The position numbers and the translations under genes are program-made. From Hippophae tibetana (taxonomy: Eukaryota > Streptophyta > Magnoliopsida > Rosales > Elaeagnaceae), in NCBI GenBank assembly GCA_037013495.1, contig CM072803.1:52527627-52591626 (forward strand): 64,000 nucleotides of DNA, in the 5' to 3' direction. Each line of letters opens with the position of its first letter. The stretch's first letter is position 1. The notes below the pieces were generated by a model that saw only the letters and a program-made list of their open reading frames with translations, did not search any database and was not told where the DNA came from. This document shows positions 1 to 12,625 of the stretch, piece by piece.

Positions 1-240
1 TATAATTATAATGATAAAATATTTGGAGCATTTATTCAGCCATAAATTATTTGTAAAATAGAAATGAGAAAATGTTTAAGTTTTCTTTTCCACTTATTTA
101 TTTGTCTTAATATTCTATCATTATTTTGTTTCCTTCGTAAGTGTTAATTCCCACGAAAATCAAATTCATTAAAATTTTATTACCTCTCCTCCGAAGGGAA
201 AAATGGGATGGCTAGAGATGGGTTTAGACACTATTTGGTA

Positions 241-277
241 ACTTCTTGTTACGTAGCATGAACCATTGCCATAGAGG
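241..277. other. Conserved monomer core with TACGTA palindrome
   Basis: This stretch is the least variable part of the monomer across the window. It contains the 6 bp palindrome TACGTA at 250-255 (a SnaBI site). Almost every monomer keeps it. Losses are mostly C-to-T or G-to-A changes at its CpG: TATGTA in some A monomers (3846, 12626, 19212), in all c monomers and at 33181, and TACATA in the monomer at 16464. All g monomers read CACGTA instead. Its conservation could mean a protein-binding site or merely efficient homogenization. No known box, including CENP-B, matches. Confidence 0.6.
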
Positions 278-420
278 ATAAGCATAATATTTCCTATCTA
301 ATTTCTTTGCTTCTTACTCATAGAATGGGTTTCAAAAACTAGATTCTTAGGAGGAAAGACAACCAAATTTAATTTCAATACGGTTTATCAACACAACCAG
401 AATAACTTATAAATAAGTTT

Positions 421-485
421 AGAATATTGATGTCATAAATGAGTTAAAAATGAGAAATATTGATCGCTTATACGAAATAATGAAC
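421..485. repeat. Degenerate ~33 bp internal direct repeat in the monomer
   Basis: Two adjacent stretches share the word aatattgat at 423-431 and 456-464, a spacing of 33 bp. Each is followed by an AT-rich tail (ataaatgagttaaaaa, then tacgaaataatgaac). A related word, aaatgagaaa, also occurs near 62. The same pair appears in every monomer I checked. This suggests the 549 bp unit itself grew partly by small duplications. Similarity is limited, so chance resemblance in AT-rich DNA is possible. Confidence 0.45.
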
Positions 486-543
486 AAAATTTCACTCTTT
501 TCATAGTTTTACATTTCAAGTCGTAATAAAGTGCATTTAAATA

Positions 544-562
544 TATCATAATTATAATGATA
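544..562. other. Inverted repeat at the monomer junction
   Basis: tatcat and atgata form a perfect 6 bp stem around the 7-base spacer aattata, at the junction between the first and second monomers. Two junction classes exist. One keeps the dyad (tatcataattataatgata). The other reads tatcaaaattataatgata and breaks it; a third, tatcctaatt, follows f. The dyad class dominates in region 1 and the broken class in region 3. A structural role is only a possibility. Confidence 0.5.
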
Positions 563-2384
563 AATTATTTGGAGTATTTATTCAGCCACAAATTATTTGT
601 AAAATAGAAATGAGAAAATATTTAAGTTTTCTTTTCCACTTATTTATTTTTCCCAATATTCTATCATTATTTTGTTCCATTCGTAAGTCTTAATTCCCAC
701 CACAATCAAATTCATTCATATTTTATTACCTCTCCTCACAAGGGAAAAAGGTGATGGCTAGAGGTGGTTATAGACATTATTTGGTAACTTCTTGTTACGT
801 AGCATGAACCATTGCCATAGAGGAAAAGCATAATAATTCCAATCTTATTTCTTTGCTTCTTACCTATAGAATGGGTTTCAAAAACTAGATTCTTAGGAGG
901 AAAGACACAACCAAATTTAATTTCAATACGGTGCATTCTAACACAACTAGAATAACTTTTAAATAGGTTGAGAATATTGATGTCATAAATGATTTAAAAA
1001 TGAGAAATATTGATCCCTTATACAAAATAATGAACAAAATTTCAAACGTTACATAGTTTTACATTTCAAGTCGTAATAAATTCCGTTTAAATATATCATA
1101 ATTATAATGATAAAAAATTTGGAGTATTTATTCAGCGACAAATTATTTGTAAAATAGAAATGACAAAATGTTTAAGTTTTCTTTTCCACTTATTTATTTT
1201 TCACAATATTCTATCATTATTTTGTTCCATTCGTAAGTCTTAATTCCCACCACAATCAAATTCATTCATATTTTATTACCTCTCCTCACAAGGGAAAAAG
1301 GTGATGGCTAGAGGTGGTTATAGACATTATTTGGTAACTTCTTGTTACGTAGCATGAACCATTGCCATAGAGGAAACGAATAATAATTCCAATCTTATTT
1401 CTTTGCTTCTTACCTATAGAATGGGTTTCAAAAACTAGAATCTTAGGAGGAAAGACACAACCAAATTTAATTTCAATACGGTGCATTCTAACACAACTAG
1501 AATAACTTTTAAATAGGTTGAGAATATTGATGTCATAAATGATTTAAAAATGAGAAATATTGATCCCTTATACAAAATAATGAACAAAATTTCAAACGTT
1601 ACATAGTTTTACATTTCAAGTCGTAATAAATTCCGTTTAAATATATCATAATTATAATGATAAAAAATTTGGAGTATTTATTCAGCGACAAATTATTTGT
1701 AAAATAGAAATGACAAAATGTTTAAGTTTTCTTTTCCACTTATTTATTTTTCACAATATTCTATCATTATTTTGTTTCCTTCGTAAGTCTTAATTCCCAC
1801 CACAATCAAATTCATTCAAATTTTATTACCTCTTCTCCCAAGGGAAAAAGGTGATGGCTAGAGGTGGTTTTAGACATTATTTGGTAAATTCTTGTTACGT
1901 AGCATGAACCATTGCCATAGAGGAAAAGCATAATAATTCCAATCTTATTTCTTTGCTTCTTACTTATAGAATGGGTTTGAAAAACTAGATTCTTAGGAGG
2001 AAAGACACAACCAAATTTAATTTCAATACGGTGCATTCTAACACAACTAGAATAAATTTTAAATATGTTGAGAATATTGATGTCAAAAATGAGTTAAAAA
2101 TGAGAAATATTGATCTCTTATACGAAATAATGAACAAAATTTCAAACGTTTCATAGTTTTAAACTTCAATTCTTAATAAATTTAATTTAAATATATCAAA
2201 ATTATAATGATAAAAAATTTGGAGTATTTATTCAGCGACACATTATTTGTAAAATATATATGAGAAAATGTTTAAGTTTTCTTTTCCACTTATTTATTTT
2301 TCCCAATATTCTATCATTATTTTGTTTCATTCGTAAGACTTAATTCCCACCACAATCAAATTCAATCAAATTTCATTACCTCTC

Positions 2385-2396
2385 TTCCCAAGGGAA
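2385..2396. other. Short dyad ttccc-aa-gggaa in D-type and related monomers
   Basis: A 5 bp perfect inverted repeat with a 2-base spacer lies just upstream of the conserved core. It is intact in D, F, b, c and e monomers. It is degraded in A (ctccgaaggg), B (ctcacaaggg) and E (ctccaaaggg) types, so it is not needed for array persistence. It is too short to be a convincing hairpin. Confidence 0.35.
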
Positions 2397-3845
2397 AAAG
2401 GTGATGCCTAGAGGTGGTTTTAGACATTATTTAGTAACTTCTTGTTACGTAGCATGAACCATTGCCATAGAGGATAAGCATAATATTTCCAATCATATTG
2501 CTTTGCTTCTTACTCATAGAATGGGTTTGAAAAACTAGATTCTTAGGAGGAAAAGCACAACCAAATTTAATTTCAATACGTTGTATTCCAACACGACCAG
2601 AATAACTTATAAATAAGTTGAGAATATTGAAGTTATAAATGAGTTAAAAATGTGAAATACTGATCTCTTATACGAAATAATGAACAAAATTTCAAACGTT
2701 TCATAGTTTTACATTTCAAGTTGTAATAAATTTCATTTAAATATATCATAATTATAATGATAAAAAATTCGAAGTATTTATTTACCTACAAATTATTTTT
2801 AAAATAGAAATGAGAAACCTTTTTTGTTTTCTTTTCCACTTATTAAGTTTTCCCAATATTCTATCATTATTTTGTTTCCTTCGTAAGTCTTAAGTCCCAA
2901 CACAATCAAATTCGTTCAAATTTTATTACCTCTCCTCCAAAGGGAAAAGGTGATGGCTAGAGGTGGTTTTAGACATTATTTGGTAGCTTCTTGTTACGTA
3001 GCATGAACCATTGCCATAGAGGATAAGCATAATATTTCCAATCATATTTCTTTGCTTCTTACTCATAGAATGGGTTTGAAAAACTAGATTCTTAGGAGGA
3101 AAAGCACAACCAAATTTAATTTCAATACGTTGTATTCCAACACGACCAGAATAACTTATAAATAAGTTGAGAATATTGATGTTATAAATGAGTTAAAAAT
3201 GTGAAATATTGATCTCTTATACGAAATAATGAACAAAATTTCAAACATTTCATAGTTTTACATTTCAAGTTGTAATAAATTTCATTTAAATATATCATAA
3301 TTATAATGATAAAAAATTCGAAGTATTTATTTACCTACAAATTATTTTTAAAATAGAAATGAGAAACCTTTTTTGTTTTCTTTTCCACTTATTAAGTTTT
3401 CCCAATAGTTTATCATTATTTTCTTTCCTTTGTAAGTCTTAATTCATACCACAATCAAATTCATTCAAATATTTCTCCGTCTCTTCCCAAGGGAAAAATG
3501 TGATAGCTAGATGTGGTTTAAGATATTATTTGCTAACTTCTTGTTACGTAGCCTGAAACATTGCTATAGAGGTTAAGCATAATATTTCAAAACTTATTTC
3601 TTAGCTTCCTACTCATAGAATTGGTTTTGAAAACTAGATTCTTAGGAGGAAAGAGATACCCAAATTTAATTTCAATACAGTGCATTCCAACACAACCAGA
3701 ATAACTTATAAATAAGTTGAGAATATTGATGTCATAAATGAGTTAAAAATGAGAAATATTGATCCCTTATACGACATAATGAACAAAATTTCAAACTTTT
3801 CATTGTTTTAAATTTCAAGTCGTAATAAATTACATTTAAATGTAT

Positions 3846-6038
3846 TATAATTATAATGATAAAATATTTGGAGCATTTATTCAGCCATAAATTATTTGTA
3901 AAATAGAAATGAGAAAATGTTTAAGTTTTCTTTTCCACTTATTTATTTGTCTTAATATTCTATCATTATTTTGTTTCCTTCGTAAGTGTAATTCCCACGA
4001 AAATCAAATTCATTCAAATTTTATTACCTCTCCTCCGAAGGTAAAAATGGGATGGCTAGAGATGGGTTTAGACACTATTTGGTAACTTCTTGTTATGTAG
4101 CATGAACCATTGCCATAGAGGATAAGCATAATATTTCCTATCTAATTTCTTTGCTTCTTACTCATAGAATGGGTTTCAAAAACTAGATTCTTAGGAGGAA
4201 AGACAACCAAATTTAATTTCAATACGGTTTATCAACACAACCAGAATAACTTATAAATAAGTTTAGAATATTGATGTCATAAATGAGTTAAAATGAGAAA
4301 TATTGATCGCTTATACGAAATAATGAACAAAATTTCACTCTTTTCATAGTTTTACATTTCAAGTCGTAATAAAGTGCATTTAAATATATCATAATTATAA
4401 TGATAAATTATTTGGAGTATTTATTCAGCCACAAATTATTTGTAAAATAGAAATGAGAAAATATTTAAGTTTTCTTTTCCACTTATTTATTTTTCCCAAT
4501 ATTCTATTATTATTTTGTTTCATTCGTAAGTCTTAATTCCCACCACAATCAAATTCATTCATATTTTATTACCTCTCCTCACAAGGGAAAAAGGTGATGG
4601 CTAGAGGTGGTTATAGACATTATTTGGTAACTTCTTGTTACGTAGCATGAACCATTGCCATAGAGGAAAAGCATAATAATTCCAATCTTATTTCTTTGCT
4701 TCTTACCTATAGAATGGGTTTCAAAAACTAGATTCTTAGGAGGAAAGACACAACCAAATTTAATTTCAATACGGTGCATTCTAACACAACTAGAATAACT
4801 TTTAAATAGGTTGAGAATATTGATGTCATAAATGATTTAAAAATGAGAAATATTGATCCCTTATACAAAATAATGAACAAAATTTCAAACGTTACATAGT
4901 TTTACATTTCAAGTCGTAATAAATTCCGTTTAAATATATCATAATTATAATGATAAAAAATTTGGAGTATTTATTCAGCGACAAATTATTTGTAAAATAG
5001 AAATGACAAAATGTTTAAGTTTTCTTTTCCACTTATTTATTTTTCCCAATATTCTATCATTATTTTGTTTCCTTCGTAAGTCTTAATTCCCACCACAATC
5101 AAATTCATTCAAATTTTATTACCTCTTCTCCCAAGGGAAAAAGGTGATGGCTAGAGGTGGTTTTAGACATTATTTGGTAACTTCTTGTTACGTAGCATGA
5201 ACCATTGCCATAGAGGAAAAGCATAATAATTCCAATCTTATTTCTTTGCTTCTTACTTATAGAATGGGTTTGAAAAACTAGATTCTTAGGAGGAAAGACA
5301 CAACCAAATTTAATTTCAATACGGTGCATTCTAACACAACTAGAATAACTTTTAAATATGTTGAGAATATTGATGTCATAAATGAGTTAAAAATGAGAAA
5401 TATTGATCTCTTATACGAAATAATGAACAAAATTTCAAACGTTTCATAGTTTTAAACTTTAATTCTTAATAAATTTAATTTAATTATATCAAAATTATAA
5501 TGATAAAAAATTTGGAGTATTTATTCAGCGACAAATTATTTGTAAAATATAAATGACAAAATGTTTAAGTTTTCTTTTCCACTTATTTATTTTTCCCAAT
5601 ATTCTATCATTATTTTGTTTCCTTCGTAAGTCTTAAGTCCCAACACAATCAAATTCGTTCAAATTTTATTACCTCTCCTCCAAAGAGAAAAGGTGATGGC
5701 TAGAGGTGGTTTTAGACATTATTTGGTAGCTTCTTGTTACGTAGCATGAACCATTGCCATAGAGGATAAGCATAATATTTCCAATCATATTGCTTTGCTT
5801 CTTACTCATAGAATGGGTTTGAAAAACTAGATTCTTAGGAGGAAAAGCACAACCAAATTTAATTTCAATACAGTGCATTCCAACACAACCAGAATAACTT
5901 ATAAATAAGTTGAGAATATTGATGTCATAAATGAGTTAAAAATGAGAAATATTGATCCCTTATACGACATAATGAACAAAATTTCAAACTTTTCATTGTT
6001 TTAAATTTCAAGTCGTAATAAATTACATTTAAATATAT
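3846..6038. repeat. HOR block 2: A-B-C'-E' (4 monomers)
   Basis: Monomers start at 3846, 4390, 4940 and 5490. Relative to the six-monomer form, D and F are absent. C' keeps ggtaacttc, unlike the ggtaaattc of C. E' has an E-like 3' half on a 5' part resembling C'/D (cagcgacaaattatttg). The last monomer ends in an F-like tail (atacagtgcattcc, ttttcattgtttt). The four-monomer form can be explained as a six-monomer unit shortened by crossovers inside C/D and E/F. Confidence 0.85.
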
Positions 6039-9000
6039 TATAATTATAATTTTAAAATATTTGGAGCATTTATTCAGCCATAAATTATTTGTAAAATAGA
6101 AATGAGAAAATGTTTAAGTTTTCTTTTCCACTTATTTATTTGTCTTAATATTCTATCATTATTTTGTTTCCTTCGTAAGTGTTAATTCCCACGAAAATCA
6201 AATTCATTCAAATTTTATTACCTCTCCTCCGAAGGGAAAAATGAAATGGCTAGAGATGGGTTTAGACACTATTTGGTAACTTCTTGTTACGTAGCATGAA
6301 CCATTGCCATAGAGGATAAGCATAATATTTCCTATCTAATTTCTTTGCTTCTTACTCATAGAATGGGTTTCAAAAACTAGATTCTTAGGAGGAAAGACAA
6401 CCAAATTTAATTTCAATACGGTTTATCAACACAACCAGAATAACTTATAAATAAGTTTAGAATATTGATGTCATAAATGAGTTAAAAATGAGAAATATTG
6501 ATCGCTTATACGAAATAATGAACAAAACTTCACTCTTTTCATAGTTTTACATTTCAAGTCGTAATAAAGTGCATTTAAATATATCATAATTATAATGATA
6601 AATTATTTGGAGTATTTATTCAGCCACAAATTATTTGTAAAATAGAAATGAGAAAATATTTAAGTTTTCTTTTCCACTTATTTATTTTTCCCAATATTCT
6701 ATCATTATTTTGTTCCATTCGTAAGTCTTAATTCCCACCACAATCAAATTCATTCATATTTTATTACCTCTCCTCACAAGGGAAAAAGGTGATGGCTAGA
6801 GGTGGTTATAGACATTATTTGGTAACTTCTTGATACGTAGCAAGAACCATTGCCATAGAGGAAACGAATAATAATTCCAATCTTATTTCTTTGCTTCTTA
6901 CCTATAGAATGGGTTTCAAAAACTAGATTCTTAGGAGGAAAGACACAACCAAATTTAATTTCAATACGGTGCATTCTAACACAACTAGAATAACTTTTAA
7001 ATAGGTTGAGAATATTGATGTCATAAATGATTTAAAAATGAGAAATATTGATCCCTTATACAAAATAATGAACAAAATTTCAAACGTTACATAGTTTTAC
7101 ATTTCAAGTCGTAATAAATTCCGTTTAATATATCATAATTATAATGATAAAAAATTTGGAGTATTTATTCAGCGACAAATTATTTGTAAAATAGAAATGA
7201 CAAAATGTTTAAGTTTTCTTTTCCACTTATTTATTTTTCACAATATTCTATCATTATTTTGTTTCCTTCGTAAGTCTTAATTCCCACCACAATCAAATTC
7301 ATTCAAATTTTATTACCTCTTCTCCCAAGGGAAAAAGGTGATGGCTAGAGGTGGTTTTAGACATTATTTGGTAAATTCTTGTTACGTAGCATGAACCATT
7401 GCCATAGAGGAAAAGCATAATAATTCCAATCTTATTTCTTTGCTTCTTACTTATAGAATGGGTTTGAAAAACTAGATTCTTAGGAGGAAAGACAACCAAA
7501 TTTAATTTCAATACGGTGCATTCTAACACAACTAGAATAAATTTTAAATATGTTGAGAATATTGATGTCAAAAATGAGTTAAAAATGAGAAATATTGATC
7601 TCTTATACGAAATAATGAACAAAATTTCAAACGTTTCATAGTTTTAAACTTCAATTCTTAATAAATTTAATTTAAATATATCAAAATTATAATGATAAAA
7701 AATTTGGAGTATTTATTCAGCGACACATTATTTGTAAAATATATATGAGAAAATGTTTAAGTTTTCTTTTCCACTTATTTATTTTTCCCAATATTCTATC
7801 ATTATTTTGTTTCATTCGTAAGACTTAATTCCCACCACAATCAAATTCAATCAAATTTCATTACCTCTCTTCCCAAGGGAAAAAGGTGATGCCTAGAGGT
7901 GGTTTTAGACATTATTTAGTAACTTCTTGTTACGTAGCATGAACCATTGCCATAGAGGATAAGCATAATATTTCCAATCATATTGCTTTGCTTCTTACTC
8001 ATAGAATGGGTTTGAAAAACTAGATTCTTAGGAGGAAAAGCACAACCAAATTTAATTTCAATACGTTGTATTCCAACACGACCAGAATAACTTATAAATA
8101 AGTTGAGAATATTGAAGTTATAAATGAGTTAAAAATGTGAAATACTGATCTCTTATACGAAATAATGAACAAAATTTCAAACGTTTCATAGTTTTACATT
8201 TCAAGTTGTAATAAATTTCATTTAAATATATCATAATTATAATGATAAAAAATTCGAAGTATTTATTTACCTACAAATTATTTTTAAAATAGAAATGAGA
8301 AACCTTTTTTGTTTTCTTTTCCACTTATTAAGTTTTCCCAATATTCTATCATTATTTTGTTTCCTTCGTAAGTCTTAAGTCCCAACACAATCAAATTCGT
8401 TCAAATTTTATTACCTCTCCTCCAAAGGGAAAAGGTGATGGCTAGAGGTGGTTTTAGACATTATTTGGTAGCTTCTTGTTACGTAGCATGAACCATTGCC
8501 ATAGAGGATAAGCATAATATTTCCAATCATATTTCTTTGCTTCTTACTCATAGAATGGGTTTGAAAAACTAGATTCTTAGGAGGAAAAGCACAACCAAAT
8601 TTAATTTCAATACGTTGTATTCCAACACGACCAGAATAACTTATAAATAAGTTGAGAATATTGATGTTATAAATGAGTTAAAAATGTGAAATATTGATCT
8701 CTTATACGAAATAATGAACAAAATTTCAAACATTTCATAGTTTTACATTTCAAGTTGTAATAAATTTCATTTAAATATATCATAATTATAATGATAAAAA
8801 ATTCGAAGTATTTATTTACCTACAAATTATTTTTAAAATAGAAATGAGAAACCTTTTTTGTTTTCTTTTCCACTTATTAAGTTTTCCCAATAGTTTATCA
8901 TTATTTTCTTTCCTTTGTAAGTCTTAATTCATACCACAATCAAATTCATTCAAATATTTCTCCGTCTCTTCCCAAGGGAAAAATGTGATAGCTAGATGTG

Positions 9001-9330
9001 GTTTAAGATATTATTTGCTAACTTCTTGTTACGTAGTCTGAAACATTGCTATAGAGGTTAAGCATAATATTTCAAAACTTATTTCTTAGCTTCCTACTCA
9101 TAGAATTGGTTTTGAAAACTAGATTCTTAGGAGGAAAGAGATACCCAAATTTAATTTCAATATAGTGCATTCCAACACAACCAGAATAACTTATAAATAA
9201 GTTGAGAATATTGATGTCATAAATGAGTTAAAAATGAGAAATATTGATCCCTTATACGACATAATGAACAATATTTCAAACTTTTCATAGTTTTAAATTT
9301 CAAGTCGTAATAAATTACATTTAAATATAT
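6039..9330. repeat. HOR block 3: A-B'-C-D-E-F (6 monomers, ~3.29 kb)
   Basis: Monomers start at 6039, 6585, 7134, 7682, 8232 and 8781. The first junction reads aattataattttaaaatat, losing the usual atgataaa; the copy at 14819 shares this change. The core of the second monomer has tgatacgtagcaagaacc, private to this copy. The third lacks the CA in gacacaacc near 7492, which shifts the incidental minus-strand reading frame. Confidence 0.88.
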
Positions 9331-12300
9331 TATAATTATAATGATAAAATATTTGGAGCATTTATTCAGCCATAAATTATTTGTAAAATAGAAATGAGAA
9401 AATGTTTAAGTTTTCTTTTCCACTTATTTATTTGTCTTAATATTCTATCATTATTTTGTTTCCTTCGTAAGTGTTAATTCCCACGAAAATCAAATTCATT
9501 AAAATTTTATTACCTCTCCTCCGAAGGGAAAAATGGGATGGCTAGAGATGGGTTTAGACACTATTTGGTAACTTCTTGTTACGTAGCATGAACCATTGCC
9601 ATAGAGGATAAGCATAATATTTCCTATCTAATTTCTTTGCTTCTTACTCATAGAATGGGTTTCAAAAACTAGATTCTTAGGAGGAAAGACAACCAAATTT
9701 AATTTCAATACGGTTTATCAACACAACCAGAATAACTTATAAATAAGTTTAGAATATTGATGTCATAAATGAGTTAAAAATGAGAAATATTGATCGCTTA
9801 TACGAAATAATGAACAAAATTTCACTCTTTTCATAGTTTTACATTTCAAGTCGTAATAAAGTGCATTTAAATATATCATAATTATAATGATAAATTATTT
9901 GGAGTATTTATTCAGCCACAAATTATTTGTAAAATAGAAATGAGAAAATATTTAAGTTTTCTTTTCCACTTATTTATTTTTCCCAATATTCTATCATTAT
10001 TTTGTTCCATTCGTAAGTCTTAATTCACACCACAATCAAATTCATTCATATTTTATTACCTCTCCTCACAAGGGAAAAAGGTGATGGCTAGAGGTGGTTA
10101 TAGACATTATTTGGTAACTTCTTGTTACGTAGCATGAACCATTGCCATAGAGGAAACGAATAATAATTCCAATCTTATTTCTTTGCTTCTTACCTATAGA
10201 ATGGGTTTCAAAAACTAGATTCTTAGGAGGAAAGACACAACCAAATTTAATTTCAATACGGTGCATTCTAACACAACTAGAATAACTTTTAAATAGGTTG
10301 AGAATATTGATGTCATAAATGATTTAAAAATGAGAAATATTGATCCCTTATACAAAATAATGAACAAAATTTCAAACGTTACATAGTTTTACATTTCAAG
10401 TCGTAATAAATTCCGTTTAAATATATCATAATTATAATGATAAAAAATTTGGAGTATTTATTCAGCGACAAATTATTTGTAAAATAGAAATGACAAAATG
10501 TTTAAGTTTTCTTTTCCACTTATTTATTTTTCACAATATTCTATCATTATTTTGTTTCCTTCGTAAGTCTTAATTCCCACCACAATCAAATTCATTCAAA
10601 TTTTATTACCTCTTCTCCCAAGGGAAAAAGGTGATGGCTAGAGGTGGTTTTAGACATTATTTGGTAAATTCTTGTTACGTAGCATGAACCATTGCCATAG
10701 AGGAAAAGCATAATAATTCCAATCTTATTTCTTTGCTTCTTACTTATAGAATGGGTTTGAAAAACTAGATTCTTAGGAGGAAAGACACAACCAAATTTAA
10801 TTTCAATACGGTGCATTCTAACACAACTAGAATAAATTTTAAATATGTTGAGAATATTGATGTCAAAAATGAGTTAAAAATGAGAAATATTGATCTCTTA
10901 TACGAAATAATGAACAAAATTTCAAACGTTTCATAGTTTTAAACTTCAATTCTTAATAAATTTAATTTAAATATATCAAAATTATAATGATAAAAAATTT
11001 GGAGTATTTATTCAGCGACACATTATTTGTAAAATATATATGAGAAAATGTTTAAGTTTTCTTTTCCACTTATTTATTTTTCCCAATATTCTATCATTAT
11101 TTTGTTTCATTCGTAAGACTTAATTCCCACCACAATCAAATTCAATCAAATTTCATTACCTCTCTTCCCAAGGGAAAAAGGTGATGCCTAGAGGTGGTTT
11201 TAGACATTATTTAGTAACTTCTTGTTACGTAGCATGAACCATTGCCATAGAGGATAAGCATAATATTTCCAATCATATTGCTTTGCTTCTTACTCATAGA
11301 ATGGGTTTGAAAAACTAGATTCTTAGGAGGAAAAGCACAACCAAATTTAATTTCAATACGTTGTATTCCAACACGACCAGAATAACTTATAAATAAGTTG
11401 AGAATATTGAAGTTATAAATGAGTTAAAAATGTGAAATACTGATCTCTTATACGAAATAATGAACAAAATTTCAAACGTTTCATAGTTTTACATTTCAAG
11501 TTGTAATAAATTTCATTTAAATATATCATAATTATAATGATAAAAAATTCGAAGTATTTATTTACCTACAAATTATTTTTAAAATAGAAATGAGAAACCT
11601 TTTTTGTTTTCTTTTCCACTTATTAAGTTTTCCCAATATTCTATCATTATTTTGTTTCCTTCGTAAGTCTTAAGTCCCAACACAATCAAATTCGTTCAAA
11701 TTTTATTACCTCTCCTCCAAAGGGAAAAGGTGATGGCTAGAGGTGGTTTTAGACATTATTTGGTAGCTTCTTGTTACGTAGCATGAACCATTGCCATAGA
11801 GGATAAGCATAATATTTCCAATCATATTTCTTTGCTTCTTACTCATAGAATGGGTTTGAAAAACTAGATTCTTAGGAGGAAAAGCACAACCAAATTTAAT
11901 TTCAATACGTTGTATTCCAACACGACCAGAATAACTTATAAATAAGTTGAGAATATTGATGTTATAAATGAGTTAAAAATGTGAAATATTGATCTCTTAT
12001 ACGAAATAATGAACAAAATTTCAAACATTTCATAGTTTTACATTTCAAGTTGTAATAAATTTCATTTAAATATATCATAATTATAATGATAAAAAATTCG
12101 AAGTATTTATTTACCTACAAATTATTTTTAAAATAGAAATGAGAAACCTTTTTTGTTTTCTTTTCCACTTATTAAGTTTTCCCAATAGTTTATCATTATT
12201 TTCTTTCCTTTGTAAGTCTTAATTCATACCACAATCAAATTCATTCAAATATTTCTCCGTCTCTTCCCAAGGGAAAAATGTGATAGCTAGATGTGGTTTA

Positions 12301-12625
12301 AGATATTATTTGCTAACTTCTTGTTACGTAGCCTGAAACATTGCTATAGAGGTTAAGCATAATATTTCAAAACTTATTTCTTAGCTTCCTACTCATAGAA
12401 TTGGTTTTGAAAACTAGATTCTTAGGAGGAAAGAGATACCCAAATTTAATTTCAATACAGTGCATTCCAACACAACCAGAATAACTTATAAATAAGTTGA
12501 GAATATTGATGTCATAAATGAGTTAAAAATGAGAAATATTGATCCCTTATACGACATAATGAACAAAATTTCAAACTTTTCATTGTTTTAAATTTCAAGT
12601 CGTAATAAATTACATTTAAATGTAT
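9331..12625. repeat. HOR block 4: A-B'-C-D-E-F (6 monomers, 3295 bp)
   Basis: Monomers start at 9331, 9877, 10427, 10977, 11527 and 12076. The block is a direct tandem neighbour of block 3 and nearly identical to it. It is also the counterpart of block 1 displaced by 8780 bp, without the extra B. Its F monomer keeps gtagcctgaaac and atacagtgc, whereas the F of block 3 has gtagtctgaaac and atatagtgc. Confidence 0.88.

Larger units (their letters stand above)
1..546. repeat. Reference monomer, variant A
   Basis: This unit serves as a map of the monomer. It has an AT-rich 5' part with pyrimidine runs (ttaagttttcttttccactt at about 77-96), then a CCTC/purine stretch (183-220). The most conserved and least AT-rich core is at 241-277 (acttcttgttacgtagcatg and onward). 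Next come a purine-rich gattcttaggaggaaag at 343-359, a degenerate internal repeat at 421-483 and the AT-rich junction with the next monomer. Variant A is recognised by gagatgggtttagacacta, by gacaaccaaat without the extra CA, by cggtttatcaacacaacc and by the 3' motif ttcactcttttcat. A recurs at 3846, 6039, 9331, 12626, 14819, 19212, 21956 and 24699. Confidence 0.92.
1..3845. repeat. HOR block 1: A-B-B'-C-D-E-F (7 monomers)
   Basis: Monomers start at 1 (A), 547 (B), 1097 (B'), 1647 (C), 2197 (D), 2747 (E) and 3296 (F). This is the six-monomer HOR with an extra B. The B at 547 carries aaaagcataataatt and the B' at 1097 carries aaacgaataataatt; otherwise their 3' halves match closely. C is marked by ggtaaattcttg, D by gtgatgcctag and tttagtaac, E by ggtagcttc and aaaagcac, F by gatagctagatg and tgctaac. 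Confidence 0.88.

Noticed and set aside
77-96. Polypyrimidine stretch as a splice acceptor or a retrotransposon polypurine tract on the other strand.
   Set aside because: It occurs in every monomer, with no LTR, primer-binding site or exon nearby. It is ordinary AT/pyrimidine-rich satellite sequence.
241-277. CENP-B box in the conserved core.
   Set aside because: The core has no TTCG....A..CGGG arrangement, and the ttcgtaag near the monomer centre lacks the CGGG part.
343-359. taggaggaaag as a ribosome binding site.
   Set aside because: It resembles a Shine-Dalgarno motif, but no reading frame follows on the plus strand and the setting is a eukaryotic satellite.
541-562. AT-rich junction as a replication origin or TATA promoter.
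   Set aside because: Low-complexity AT words are frequent in this DNA, and nothing downstream looks transcribed. The sequence alone cannot support a promoter or origin.
736-936. Recurring minus-strand open frames of 66-107 codons, present in more than fifty monomers (for example 1286-1486, 1812-2036, 7299-7622, 62062-62286).
   Set aside because: They all come from the same antisense stretch of the monomer. Their ends shift with variant type (66, 69, 70, 71, 72 or 74 codons), A and F monomers lack them through indels or stops, changes are not biased to silent sites as far as I can see, and no domain, signal or start context supports translation. Conservation is explained by array homogenization.
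7299-7622. A 107-codon minus-strand frame, the longest in the window.
   Set aside because: It is the usual incidental frame extended because CA is missing from gacacaacc at about 7492 in this monomer; its sister monomers do not share it.
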